Positions 1 to 5,894 of a DNA stretch of 9,383 nt are shown here, piece after piece. This DNA comes from an uncultured Chlorobiota bacterium (lineage in GTDB: Bacteria > Bacteroidota > Kapaibacteriia > OLB7). The notes under the pieces were generated by a model. That model was given only the letters and a program-made list of their open reading frames with translations. It had not been told where the DNA came from and searched no databases. Each line of letters begins with the position of its first letter. The stretch's first letter is position 1. The position numbers and the translations under genes were made by a program. The DNA lies in NCBI GenBank assembly GCA_946481475.1, contig CAMLOB010000115.1, positions 1 through 9,383 of the forward strand, in the 5' to 3' direction.

Positions 1-413
1 AGATCTTCCTGAACTCCGTTCTCGCCCTTCTGCTGAGCGGCGGGGTTACCTTTATCCTGCTCGATTCGTCCGATGCTGATCCGGCGGAATCTTCCGTCGT
101 CCCCCGAACGGAAACGGTTCGCGAACATCCGTCCGAAGAGCCGGTTCCGCCCCAGTCGAAGGCTGGCCCGCTCGGAGGTGCCGGGGAGACAGTGGTAGAG
201 AAGGCGAAAGAGAGAAGTGAGACCGGTTCCGCAGAGAACCGGCTTTCCGCCGATGCCCCTCTGTCGCTTCCGGTCTCCCGTGCCGATGCCGGATTGGATG
301 CCGATCCAAAGGAACAGGTGCAGACGTCTCCGGCGGAAACCTCCCGGATCATCACCCGGAAACGGAACAGATTGCATTTGCAGATGAAAGTGGATTCGAT
401 CCGGAAAGAGTAG
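1..413 (+). CDS. C-terminal part of an unrecognised membrane-anchored protein (5' end outside window)
   Basis: The reading frame is open from the left edge (first full codon at 3) to a TAG at 411-413, so the true start lies upstream. The visible 136 residues open with a hydrophobic stretch of about 18-20 residues (IFLNSVLALLLSGG, then VTFILL) that looks like a transmembrane segment or uncleaved signal anchor. A polar, low-complexity tail rich in E, P, S and A follows, ending in a basic segment (RIITRKRNRLHLQMK). A GTG at 192 could open a shorter product, but the hydrophobic segment before it is in the same frame and argues for a longer gene. The composition suggests a single-pass protein with a disordered tail outside or inside the membrane. 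No family is recognised and no function is proposed. The gene converges on the bacilliredoxin gene and shares its terminator. Confidence 0.6.
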   Translation, partial: IFLNSVLALLLSGGVTFILLDSSDADPAESSVVPRTETVREHPSEEPVPPQSKAGPLGGAGETVVEKAKERSETGSAENRLSADAPLSLPVSRADAGLDADPKEQVQTSPAETSRIITRKRNRLHLQMKVDSIRKE

Positions 414-451
414 GGGGGGAGATCGCCGAAAAAAAAGATCTTCATACAAAA

Positions 452-490
452 GAAGCCGGGACTCCATAGGTGGGGCCCCGGCTTCCTTTT
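452..490. terminator. Bidirectional intrinsic terminator between convergent genes
   Basis: A perfect 9-bp stem, GAAGCCGGG (452-460) with CCCGGCTTC (477-485), encloses a 16-nt loop. It is followed on the + strand by CTTTT and on the - strand by TTTTG, the complement of the A-run at 448-451. It lies 39 bp after the stop of the left partial gene and about 30 bp after the stop of the bacilliredoxin gene on the opposite strand, so it can end both transcripts. Confidence 0.8.
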
Positions 491-519
491 ATCCTGCTGA
501 TCCGATGCTGTCCGGAGTC

Positions 520-966
520 TTATACCTTCTGTCCGCAATAGGCGTTGAAGGCTCCTTTCAGATTATCGGCGATCTGCTCGGCTGTGTATCCCTCGATATG
601 ATGGCGCGGCACGGCGTGAATCACCTGCCCTTTCTCCATCAGGACGAACATCGGCGACGACGGCGGAAAACCGTGGACGTAGCTCCGAGCCTGCTCGGTC
701 GCCTCGCGATCCTGTCCGGCAAAGACCGAGACCACCTGGTCAGGAAGGGTGTCGTGTCCCATTGCAAGCCGCAGGGCCGGGCGGGCGCTGCCGGCCGCGC
801 AGCCGCAGACCGAGTTGATGAAGAGCAATGTCGTTCCCTCCTTGCCGAGCGCCTCGTCCACCGATTCCGGTGTCCGGAGTTCCTTTACGCCGAGCGCAGT
901 TATCTCATCGCGCATCGGCTGGACGAGCGTCGGATCGTAAAGCGGCGAAAGTGGAAGATTCTGCAT
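520..966 (-). CDS. Bacilliredoxin, BrxA/BrxB (YphP/YqiW) family
   Basis: This 148-residue cytoplasmic protein matches the bacilliredoxin family in length (about 145 residues) and in motifs. The family has a thioredoxin-like fold and removes bacillithiol from S-bacillithiolated proteins. The signature NSVCGCAAGSARPA carries the CGC active site (Cys54-Gly55-Cys56); Cys54 is the expected attacking cysteine by analogy with Bacillus subtilis BrxA. Other family marks are the N-terminal LYDP...V.PMR..., the PPSSPMFVLM segment, the RHHIEG motif and a C-terminal NAYC cysteine (Cys144). The ATG at 966 is preceded by AAGGA with 5 nt spacing, which supports this start. The gene stands alone on the - strand, divergent from ppk1. 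Its presence implies that the host makes bacillithiol or a related low-molecular-weight thiol; the biosynthetic genes are not in this window. BrxA and BrxB cannot be told apart here. Confidence 0.93.
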   Translation of the reverse strand: MQNLPLSPLYDPTLVQPMRDEITALGVKELRTPESVDEALGKEGTTLLFINSVCGCAAGSARPALRLAMGHDTLPDQVVSVFAGQDREATEQARSYVHGFPPSSPMFVLMEKGQVIHAVPRHHIEGYTAEQIADNLKGAFNAYCGQKV

Positions 967-971
967 AGAAA

Positions 972-976
972 TCCTT
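972..976 (-). promoter_or_regulatory. Ribosome binding site of the bacilliredoxin gene
   Basis: On the - strand AAGGA lies 5 nt before the ATG at 966. It is one of only two clear Shine-Dalgarno-like sequences in the window, and it fixes the start of the bacilliredoxin. Confidence 0.6.
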
Positions 977-1003
977 GTTGTGCTGTGTATGGTTATGCGA
1001 AAA

Positions 1004-1017
1004 ACGGAGATCTCCGT
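1004..1017. promoter_or_regulatory. Perfect 14-bp palindrome upstream of the bacilliredoxin gene (possible operator)
   Basis: ACGGAGATCTCCGT is a perfect, loop-free palindrome in the divergent bacilliredoxin-ppk1 spacer, 38-51 bp upstream of the bacilliredoxin ATG and about 175 bp upstream of the ppk1 ATG. Its position and symmetry suit a site for a dimeric DNA-binding protein acting on the bacilliredoxin promoter. On the - strand it runs into TTTTT, so a weak terminator or attenuator is also possible, but with no loop a stable hairpin would have to sacrifice the central pairs. No regulator is identified. Confidence 0.35.
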
Positions 1018-1191
1018 CCTCCTGTACTGTTCCGGGCTTCAAAATCGGCTTTTCTGACGGTTTGCACTCTCACGACGTGTATCAAAGCCGGTCCCGTGAC
1101 AATCACCAACATATAATATGGGAAGACTTGAAATCCTGCCGGTGAAAGAGTAGTTTATCCCCTTTGACTTGTTGCAACCAAACGACCACGT

Positions 1192-3417
1192 ATGTCTGAT
1201 CTGAGAACCGGCAAGGAAATCGGGCTGAACGGCCGGCAGAAGGAAGAAGCTCCGGAGAATCCTCCGGTCCGGACCGATTTTCGCGATCCGCAATATTTCG
1301 TCAATCGTGAACTGAGCTGGATCGACTTCAACGAACGCGTTCTCGAGGAGGCCGAAGACCCGACGAATCCCCTGCTTGAACGCCTGAAGTTCCTGGCCAT
1401 CTTCTCCTCCAACCTCGACGAATTCTTCATGATCCGCGTCGCCGGTCTGCGCGAGCAGGTCTCGGTCGGCGTTGTCGAACTTGCCGCCGACGGACTGACG
1501 CCGCTGGAACAATTGAACGAGATCCACCGGAAGCTGGAGCCTCTGCTGAAACGGCAGGATGCCTGTCTGCTGAACGAGGTTCTTCCCGGACTTCAGGAGC
1601 GTGGAGTAACGATCCGGCTACTGGAGTCTCTTCCGACCGCCGAGCGTGATCGTCTCGAAGAATACTTCATGCAGGAGGTCCTGCCGGTTCTCACACCTCT
1701 CGGAGTCGATCCGGGGCGTCCCTTTCCTCTGCTGCTGAACCGGAACCTGAACATCGGCTTTGCGTTGCACGATCTTCACACCGAATCGGAATCCGAAAGC
1801 GAAAAAGGGGGGAGCTTCCACTTCGCCGTGGTGCAGATGCCCTCGGTTCTCGGACGCTTCATTCCGGTTCTGCAGGATACGCCCGGCTTTCACTTCGTTC
1901 TGATCGAGGAGCTTGTCGCCGCCCACGCACATGCCCTTTTCTCCGGCCTGGAAATTATCTCCGGCAACACCTTCCGCGTCACCCGCGATGCCGACATCGA
2001 GATCGCCGAGGAGGAGGCGGACGATCTGCTGAAAGTGATGGAGGAGCAGATCCGGCGTCGGAAGTGGGGAAAGGCGGTTCGCCTGGAGGTGGACGAGAAG
2101 ATGCCGGAACGGATCCGGAATTTTCTTCGGGGTTCGCTTGACCTTGAAGTCCAGGATGTCTACGAGACCAGAGGGCCGGGGAATGTCGGGGACTTCATGA
2201 CGCTTCACAGGGTCGACTGTCGGGAGCTGAAGGATCCCCCCTTTACCAGTCGGTCGTTGCTGAGCTTTCTGGATGAGGAACGAAGCATCTTCTCGGTCAT
2301 TCGCTCCGGGAACATCCTTCTGCACCACCCGTTCGATTCCTTCTCCGCCGTCGTCGATTTCATCAAGGGGGCGGCAAACGACCCGAAGGTGCTGGCGATC
2401 AAGCAGACGCTCTACCGGACCGGTTCGGATTCGCCGATTGTCGACGCGCTGATCAAGGCGGCCGAGAACGGAAAGCAGGTGACCGCTCTGGTGGAACTGA
2501 AAGCGCGGTTCGACGAGGAGAAGAATATCGAGTGGGCCAAGCGGCTGGAGCAGGCCGGCGTCCATGTCGTCTATGGCCTTGTGGGCCTGAAGACCCACTG
2601 CAAGATCGCCATGGTTGTCCGCAAGGACGACACCGGACTTCCCCGCATCTATCTCCACCTGAGCACCGGCAACTACAACCCGGTGACCGCACGGCTCTAT
2701 ACCGACATCGGCATGTTCACCGCCGATCCGGATATGGGATACGATGCGATCAACCTCTTCAATTACCTTACCGGCTACAGCGCACGGATCGCCTGGCGCA
2801 AGCTGGTGATGGCGCCGATGAATCTTCGCGACCGGACCGTGGAGTTGATCCGTCGGGAGGTGGAAAAGCATACGCCGGAGAATCCGGGGCGGATCATTGC
2901 CAAGATGAATTCGCTGGTCGATCCCGGCATTATCCGCGAGCTCTATGCCGCTTCTCAGAAAGGGGTCCGGGTCGATCTGCTGATCCGGGGCATCTGTTGT
3001 CTGCGACCCGGACTTCAGGGGATCAGCGAGAACATCCGGGTGGTCTCGATCGTCGGTCGCTTTCTGGAACATTCCCGCATCATCTATTTTCACAACGGCG
3101 GGGAGGAAGAACTCTACCTGAGTTCGGCCGACTGGATGCCCCGCAATCTGAACCGTCGCGTCGAGACGATGTTTCCGGTCGAGGAGCCGGCCAACAAGGC
3201 GTTGCTCAAACGTATTCTGGACATCTATCTGATGGATACGCGGAAGGCCCGGGTTCTGATGCCGGACGGTTCCTATCGGCGGCTGGAGCCGGAACCGGAA
3301 GAAGAATCCTTCTCGTCACAGGACGAACTGATCCGCCTGACCGCCGAATGGATTCGCGAAGAGACAATCTCCGCTCATCTCTCCCCCCGGGCGGTGCGGG
3401 GGAAGAGGGGGACATAA
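1192..3417 (+). CDS. ppk1: Polyphosphate kinase 1
   Basis: Ppk1 reversibly transfers the terminal phosphate of ATP to inorganic polyphosphate, the store used in phosphate and stress physiology. The 741 residues cover the whole family plan: a poorly conserved N-terminal extension of about 30 residues; the N domain opening with YFVNRELSWIDFNERVLEEA and the SSNLDEFFMIRVAGL motif; a middle domain; and two phospholipase D-like catalytic domains (roughly 345-510 and 515-690). His469 (GLKTHCKIA) corresponds to the autophosphorylated His435 of E. coli PPK, and His627 (LEHSRIIYF) to His592. Arg409 (QTLYRT) and Arg439 (ELKARFDEEKN) match the metal/phosphate-binding arginines Arg375 and Arg405. The 30-residue and 60-residue spacings among Arg409, Arg439 and His469 equal those in E. 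coli. LSTGNYNPVTARLYTD and YLSSADWMPRN are also typical. All key residues are present, so the enzyme should be active. The ATG start lacks a clear Shine-Dalgarno sequence. No ppx or pho gene is adjacent. Confidence 0.97.
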   Translation: MSDLRTGKEIGLNGRQKEEAPENPPVRTDFRDPQYFVNRELSWIDFNERVLEEAEDPTNPLLERLKFLAIFSSNLDEFFMIRVAGLREQVSVGVVELAADGLTPLEQLNEIHRKLEPLLKRQDACLLNEVLPGLQERGVTIRLLESLPTAERDRLEEYFMQEVLPVLTPLGVDPGRPFPLLLNRNLNIGFALHDLHTESESESEKGGSFHFAVVQMPSVLGRFIPVLQDTPGFHFVLIEELVAAHAHALFSGLEIISGNTFRVTRDADIEIAEEEADDLLKVMEEQIRRRKWGKAVRLEVDEKMPERIRNFLRGSLDLEVQDVYETRGPGNVGDFMTLHRVDCRELKDPPFTSRSLLSFLDEERSIFSVIRSGNILLHHPFDSFSAVVDFIKGAANDPKVLAIKQTLYRTGSDSPIVDALIKAAENGKQVTALVELKARFDEEKNIEWAKRLEQAGVHVVYGLVGLKTHCKIAMVVRKDDTGLPRIYLHLSTGNYNPVTARLYTDIGMFTADPDMGYDAINLFNYLTGYSARIAWRKLVMAPMNLRDRTVELIRREVEKHTPENPGRIIAKMNSLVDPGIIRELYAASQKGVRVDLLIRGICCLRPGLQGISENIRVVSIVGRFLEHSRIIYFHNGGEEELYLSSADWMPRNLNRRVETMFPVEEPANKALLKRILDIYLMDTRKARVLMPDGSYRRLEPEPEEESFSSQDELIRLTAEWIREETISAHLSPRAVRGKRGT

Positions 3418-3466
3418 ACCGGTCGAGTGTGTGTGGCCGCCGCGGCGAATGGGTGGGGGAAGAGGA

Positions 3467-3494
3467 ATTGTCGAAGGACGATTGTCGAATGGCG
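3467..3494 (+). repeat. Two tandem 14-bp units (ATTGTCGAAKGRCG)
   Basis: ATTGTCGAAGGACG (3467-3480) is followed directly by ATTGTCGAATGGCG (3481-3494), identical at 12 of 14 positions, about 50 bp after the ppk1 stop. Read one base earlier, each unit splits into heptamers beginning GA (GATTGTC, GAATGGC). The same motif recurs as GATTCGTCGAAT at 4186-4197 and GATTTGCGAATG at 4303-4314, and in inverted form as CGTCATTCG at 3663-3671. The rest of the 266-bp ppk1-YqaA spacer holds the small hairpin at 3643-3657 and otherwise nothing recognisable. Confidence 0.5.
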
Positions 3495-3642
3495 ATGCCG
3501 GGGCGTCCAACCGACTCCGTTCATTGCCACGTTCGGTTGTGCTTGCATTTCAGCAGGCTTTTGTCCGACTCAATCGTTACACAAAACTCCGTTTCCTTCC
3601 TTGCTCCCGGTCCGAAACGACTTCATCTTATCCGGTGTTCGA

Positions 3643-3657
3643 CCCGCCTGCGGCGGG
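3643..3657. repeat. Small GC-rich hairpin CCCGCC-TGC-GGCGGG
   Basis: A perfect 6-bp stem with a 3-nt loop sits 27 bp before the proposed TTG start of the YqaA-like gene. No T-run follows, so it is not a canonical terminator. It may be a REP-like palindrome or a leader structure that affects access to the start; this is inference. Confidence 0.35.
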
Positions 3658-3683
3658 GCACTCGTCATTCGATAACTGGACGC

Positions 3684-4121
3684 TTGAACGAAATCGCATC
3701 ATTTCTTGCACTCAACGGCGGTCCCGGACTCTTCCTGTTCTGTCTACTGGCCGCCACGATTCTGCCGATCAGTTCCGAAGCTGCCCTGCTCGGGGCGATG
3801 TCTCTCGGTATGGATGCCTGGGAAGCCCTCGGTTGGGCCTCGGCGGGAAACTGTGCCGGCGTTGCGTTGAACTATCTGATCGGACATGTCTTCAGCGAAA
3901 AGGTCCATGCAAAGCTTGACCGGGGGAAGTCGGGTCGCAAGGCCCTGCAATGGGTGGATCATTACGGTGTCTGGTGTCTCCTCCTCTCCTGGACCCCCTT
4001 CCTCGGCGACCCCCTGACCTACGCCGCCGGAATCTTCCGGATCCCCTTTCACTACATCATCTGGATCGCCTTCCCGCTGCGGGTGGCGCGGTATCTGGTC
4101 TTTGCGGTGTTTTATGTGTGA
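3684..4121 (+). CDS. YqaA/DedA-like small integral membrane protein
   Basis: The 145-residue product resembles the YqaA branch of the DedA/SNARE-associated (VTT-like) inner-membrane proteins, whose molecular role is poorly defined. Shared features: an N-terminal membrane helix ending in TILPISSEAALLGAM (compare the LLPGNSE motif in E. coli YqaA), a second membrane segment with GN..GVALNYLIG, a charged cytoplasmic linker (about 71-90), then YGVWCLLLSWTPFLGDPL..AG and the C-terminal LRVARYLVF helix. The overall length matches the family. The start is uncertain. The TTG at 3684 gives a natural N-terminus, about 26 residues before the PxxSE motif. In-frame ATGs at 3489 and 3495 would add about 65 residues of unrelated, cysteine- and arginine-rich sequence read through repeats and a hairpin, and are disfavoured. 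No Shine-Dalgarno sequence helps. The family call is firm, the start is not. Confidence 0.8.
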   Translation: MNEIASFLALNGGPGLFLFCLLAATILPISSEAALLGAMSLGMDAWEALGWASAGNCAGVALNYLIGHVFSEKVHAKLDRGKSGRKALQWVDHYGVWCLLLSWTPFLGDPLTYAAGIFRIPFHYIIWIAFPLRVARYLVFAVFYV

Positions 4122-4128
4122 GGTGGGA

Positions 4129-4158
4129 GTTCGTGGAGTTTGTAGAGTTCATAGAGAG
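4129..4158 (+). repeat. 9-bp tandem repeats with a 24-bp element shared with 9231-9254
   Basis: Three consecutive 9-bp units, GTTCGTGGA (4129-4137), GTTTGTAGA (4138-4146) and GTTCATAGA (4147-4155), begin 7 bp after the YqaA-like stop codon. The 24 bases at 4135-4158 are identical to 9231-9254, which lies just after the T9SS gene and in the same orientation. On the - strand the units would read Asn-Ser-Thr repeats, but no gene is supported there. Confidence 0.7.
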
Positions 4159-4212
4159 GAGAGTGGGTGAGGGAAGGGAAATTTCGATTCGTCGAATATG
4201 TGTGCGTCGTAG

Positions 4213-4232
4213 GGGGCAAAAACCTTTGCCCC
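4213..4232. repeat. Intergenic palindrome GGGGCAAA-AACC-TTTGCCCC
   Basis: A perfect 8-bp stem with a 4-nt loop lies 91 bp after the YqaA-like stop. The downstream bases (ATCGTTTC) are not a T-run, so it is a weak candidate terminator. It resembles the mobile or REP-like GGGGC...GCCCC palindromes scattered through many bacterial genomes; copies elsewhere in this genome cannot be seen from here. Confidence 0.45.
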
Positions 4233-4259
4233 ATCGTTTCGCCACAGCCCCATCGTTTC
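4228..4259 (+). repeat. Direct repeat of 13 bp (GCCCCATCGTTTC), two copies
   Basis: Exact copies lie at 4228-4240 and 4247-4259, offset by 19 bp. The first copy overlaps the right arm of the hairpin at 4213-4232. This is part of a 262-bp spacer (4122-4383) made largely of repeats. Confidence 0.6.
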
Positions 4260-4281
4260 ATTGCCGATTGAGTGTGACGCC

Positions 4282-4316
4282 GATCTGCGAATGCCGAATG
4301 ACGATTTGCGAATGTG
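4282..4316 (+). repeat. Heptanucleotide repeat array (GA-N5 units)
   Basis: Five consecutive 7-bp units, all beginning GA, run without gaps: GATCTGC, GAATGCC, GAATGAC, GATTTGC, GAATGTG. The pattern alternates a GATYTGC type and a GAATGNN type, giving an underlying 14-bp period like that at 3467-3494. No open frame of merit crosses it. Confidence 0.55.
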
Positions 4317-4339
4317 ATCGAGTTGAGTTGTCCGGGAAT

Positions 4340-4371
4340 TTTGCTCCACCTTCAGCCGGTTCTTATCTTCC
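4340..4371 (+). promoter_or_regulatory. Candidate Bacteroidota-type promoter before the 91-residue protein
   Basis: TTTG at 4340-4343 matches the -33 box, and TATCTTCC at 4364-4371 matches the -7 box TAnnTTTG at TA and TT only. The 20-nt spacing is right for this promoter class. Transcription would begin only a few bases before the ATG at 4384. The prediction is weak. Confidence 0.25.
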
Positions 4372-4383
4372 CGCAAAACCACG

Positions 4384-4659
4384 ATGATGAGCTATATGAA
4401 CGGACAGGGCAAATTCCAGCATCTTGATCGGGAACAGGCGTCGCTTCTGCTGAGGAAGAGACTGAGCTGGATCGGAGGGAGCGTCGGCGTGCTGATGGCT
4501 CTGTTCTGGATTACCCTCAGTACGCTCTTCATCGGATCGTTCCCCCGCGCCGGGTCGCCGGTCTTTCTGATCTTCCTCTTCCTGGCCGTTCTCCTTCTCG
4601 GTTTTGCCGGGATGATGCTTGGCCGGCGCTACTGGCGGCGGATCGTCTCCAAACCGTAA
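4384..4659 (+). CDS. Small two-helix membrane protein, family not recognised
   Basis: The 91-residue product has a polar N-terminal segment ending in a basic cluster (RKR, residues 24-26), a first membrane helix at about 29-51, a short loop (SFPRAGS), a second helix at about 59-80 (FLIFLFLAVLLLGF core) and a basic C-terminal tail (GRRYWRRIVSKP). Positive charge flanking both helices predicts a hairpin in the inner membrane with both termini in the cytoplasm. Starts at ATG 4384 or ATG 4387 are equally possible; neither has a Shine-Dalgarno sequence. Clean hydrophobic segments, a sensible charge pattern and the open space around it support a real gene, but no family is recognised and no function is proposed. 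It stands between the repeat-rich spacer and the FAH-family gene, 98 bp from the latter. Confidence 0.65.
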   Translation: MMSYMNGQGKFQHLDREQASLLLRKRLSWIGGSVGVLMALFWITLSTLFIGSFPRAGSPVFLIFLFLAVLLLGFAGMMLGRRYWRRIVSKP

Positions 4660-4697
4660 CATCTCTTCGCTCTCCCGGGCAGTCCTCCCGAAATTGC

Positions 4698-4705
4698 TAC
4701 CTTTG
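4698..4705 (+). promoter_or_regulatory. Candidate -7 box (TACCTTTG) for the FAH-family gene
   Basis: TACCTTTG is an exact match to the Bacteroidota -7 consensus TAnnTTTG, 52 bp before the preferred ATG at 4758. No TTTG -33 box is seen at the usual distance. If used, transcription would start near 4712, leaving a leader of about 45 nt before ATG 4758 and almost none before the GTG at 4719. That fits the later start. Confidence 0.4.
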
Positions 4706-4757
4706 TCCCTTTCATTCCGTGTCCGGAACCATCAATCATTACGCGCAGATTTATACC

Positions 4758-5768
4758 ATGAAACTTGTCAGCTATCTTGACCGAGCCGAGCGGAGAAGCG
4801 AGGGAGCAGAAGGGAAGCTGGGACTTGTTCTCGACGACACGCTTGTTGTGAACCTGCTTGCGACGGCACCGCGCTATCTGGCCGTGGCCGCCATGAACGA
4901 TAACGTCCCGCTGGAGTCTCTGGCAACGATGCGGTCGCTTCTTGCAGGGGGAGAAGGGGCACAAACCTTCGCGCGGGATGTCGCCGCCTGGGCCGACCAT
5001 CACCGCGACGATGTTGAAACCGTCCCGATCTCCGATGTCCGGCTTCTTGCCCCCGTGCCGAACCCCCCTTCGATGCGTGACGGCTATGCCTTCCGTCAGC
5101 ATGTCGAAGCTGCCCGCCGGAACCGGGGAGTGGAGATGATTCCGGAGTTCGATCAGTTTCCCGTTTTCTACTTCACCAATCCTTCCTCAGTCTCCGGTCC
5201 GGGTGATGTGGAGGTGATGGAACGCCACCTTGAGCGACTCGATTTTGAACTTGAGGTGGCCGTGGTGATCGGCAAGACCGGACGGAACATCAAAGCCTCC
5301 GAGGCCGACGACTATATCCTCGGCTACATGGTCTTCAACGACTGGTCGGCGCGGGCGATGCAGATGGAGGAGATGAAGCTGAGTCTGGGCCCGGCAAAGG
5401 GGAAGGACTTCGCCAATACGTTCGGTCCGTGGCTGGCGACCCGTGACGAACTGGTGGACAAGCGACTGGCCGGAGAGAAGGGCGAGCGGTACGATCTGAC
5501 GATGATCGGTCGGGTCAACGGCGTGGAGGTCTCGCGGGGAAACCTGAAGGATATGACCTGGACGTTCGCACAGATCATCGAGCGGGCCTCCTACGGCGCA
5601 ACGCTCCGGGCCGGTGATGTCATCGGCTCCGGAACGGTCGGCACCGGCTGCTTCCTTGAACTGAACGGTTCCGGCATCACCAACCAGTGGTTGCAGGACG
5701 GCGATGAGGTCGAGCTGGAGATCGAACGCCTCGGCACGCTGAAAAATCGCGTGGTGAAGGTCGGATAG
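4758..5768 (+). CDS. Fumarylacetoacetate hydrolase (FAH) family protein
   Basis: FAH-fold enzymes are metal-dependent hydrolases, isomerases or decarboxylases acting on 1,3-dicarbonyl or 2-oxo acids in aromatic and other carbon catabolism. From ATG 4758 the product is 336 residues. The active-site pattern is visible: Asp108 and His115 in MRDGYAFRQHV (compare Asp126 and the catalytic His133 of mammalian FAH), the metal ligands Glu164 and Glu166 in LDFELEVAVVIG, Asp195 in FNDWSAR, and Lys216 in KGKDFANTFGPW. The remaining family core includes GTVGTGCFLELNG and the final DGDEVELEIE strand. The N-terminal 100 or so residues form the accessory domain of the longer FAH-type members. A GTG at 4719 in the same frame would add 13 residues; ATG 4758 is preferred because MKLVSYLDR is a typical opening and the -7 box lies correctly for it. 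The exact substrate cannot be told, and no pathway partners are adjacent. A terminator follows. Confidence 0.92.
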   Translation: MKLVSYLDRAERRSEGAEGKLGLVLDDTLVVNLLATAPRYLAVAAMNDNVPLESLATMRSLLAGGEGAQTFARDVAAWADHHRDDVETVPISDVRLLAPVPNPPSMRDGYAFRQHVEAARRNRGVEMIPEFDQFPVFYFTNPSSVSGPGDVEVMERHLERLDFELEVAVVIGKTGRNIKASEADDYILGYMVFNDWSARAMQMEEMKLSLGPAKGKDFANTFGPWLATRDELVDKRLAGEKGERYDLTMIGRVNGVEVSRGNLKDMTWTFAQIIERASYGATLRAGDVIGSGTVGTGCFLELNGSGITNQWLQDGDEVELEIERLGTLKNRVVKVG

Positions 5769-5795
5769 GGAGAAAACAACAACGGAACTTCACTG

Positions 5796-5827
5796 AAAAG
5801 GCATCCGCTACGTCGGATGCCTTTTTT
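5796..5827 (+). terminator. Intrinsic terminator after the FAH-family gene
   Basis: An 8-bp stem, GGCATCCG (5800-5807) with CGGATGCC (5814-5821), encloses a 6-nt loop and is followed by six T (5822-5827). Four A before the stem extend the pairing and would give a short U-run on the other strand. It lies 27 bp after the stop codon and separates the FAH-family gene from the T9SS gene. Confidence 0.9.
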
Positions 5828-5886
5828 GTTGGGAAGATGGAAAACCCTCCGGAGGTACTATCAAAACGTCCGTTGATGTGTTAATG

Positions 5887-5891
5887 AAGGA
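5887..5891 (+). promoter_or_regulatory. Ribosome binding site of the T9SS cargo gene
   Basis: AAGGA lies 3 nt before the ATG at 5895, a rather short spacing. It supports this start, as does the signal peptide that begins there. An ATG at 5884 is out of frame. Confidence 0.45.
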
Positions 5892-5894
5892 ACG

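Noticed and set aside
505..1116. 203-codon open frame on the + strand over the bacilliredoxin gene
   Set aside because: The opposite strand carries a clear bacilliredoxin with catalytic motif and ribosome binding site; this frame has no coherent features.
1111..1120. TATAAT-like sequence (CATATAATAT) upstream of ppk1 as a promoter
   Set aside because: No -35 box lies at proper spacing, and this type of organism probably uses TAnnTTTG promoters; a chance AT-rich match is likelier.
1618..3093. Long open frame (491 codons) on the - strand inside ppk1
   Set aside because: It lies entirely antisense to a gene with all Ppk1 motifs, has no recognisable domains, and reflects the GC-rich codon pattern of ppk1.
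3366..3410. C-rich/G-rich inverted segment at the ppk1 3' end as a terminator
   Set aside because: The pairing is only about 6 bp, it lies inside the coding region, and no T-run follows.
2532..4121. Open frame joining ppk1 out-of-frame sequence to the YqaA-like protein (possible fusion)
   Set aside because: Its first 300 or so residues are the +1 frame of ppk1 and are arginine/glycine/proline-rich without domains. Only the last 145 residues resemble a protein family.
4057..4245. Short - strand frame with Asn-Ser-Thr repeats (possible small peptide gene)
   Set aside because: The repeats simply reflect the 9-bp DNA units; there is no ribosome binding site and the frame runs into the end of the YqaA-like gene. 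The matching frame at 9231-9254 is likewise a by-product of the repeat.
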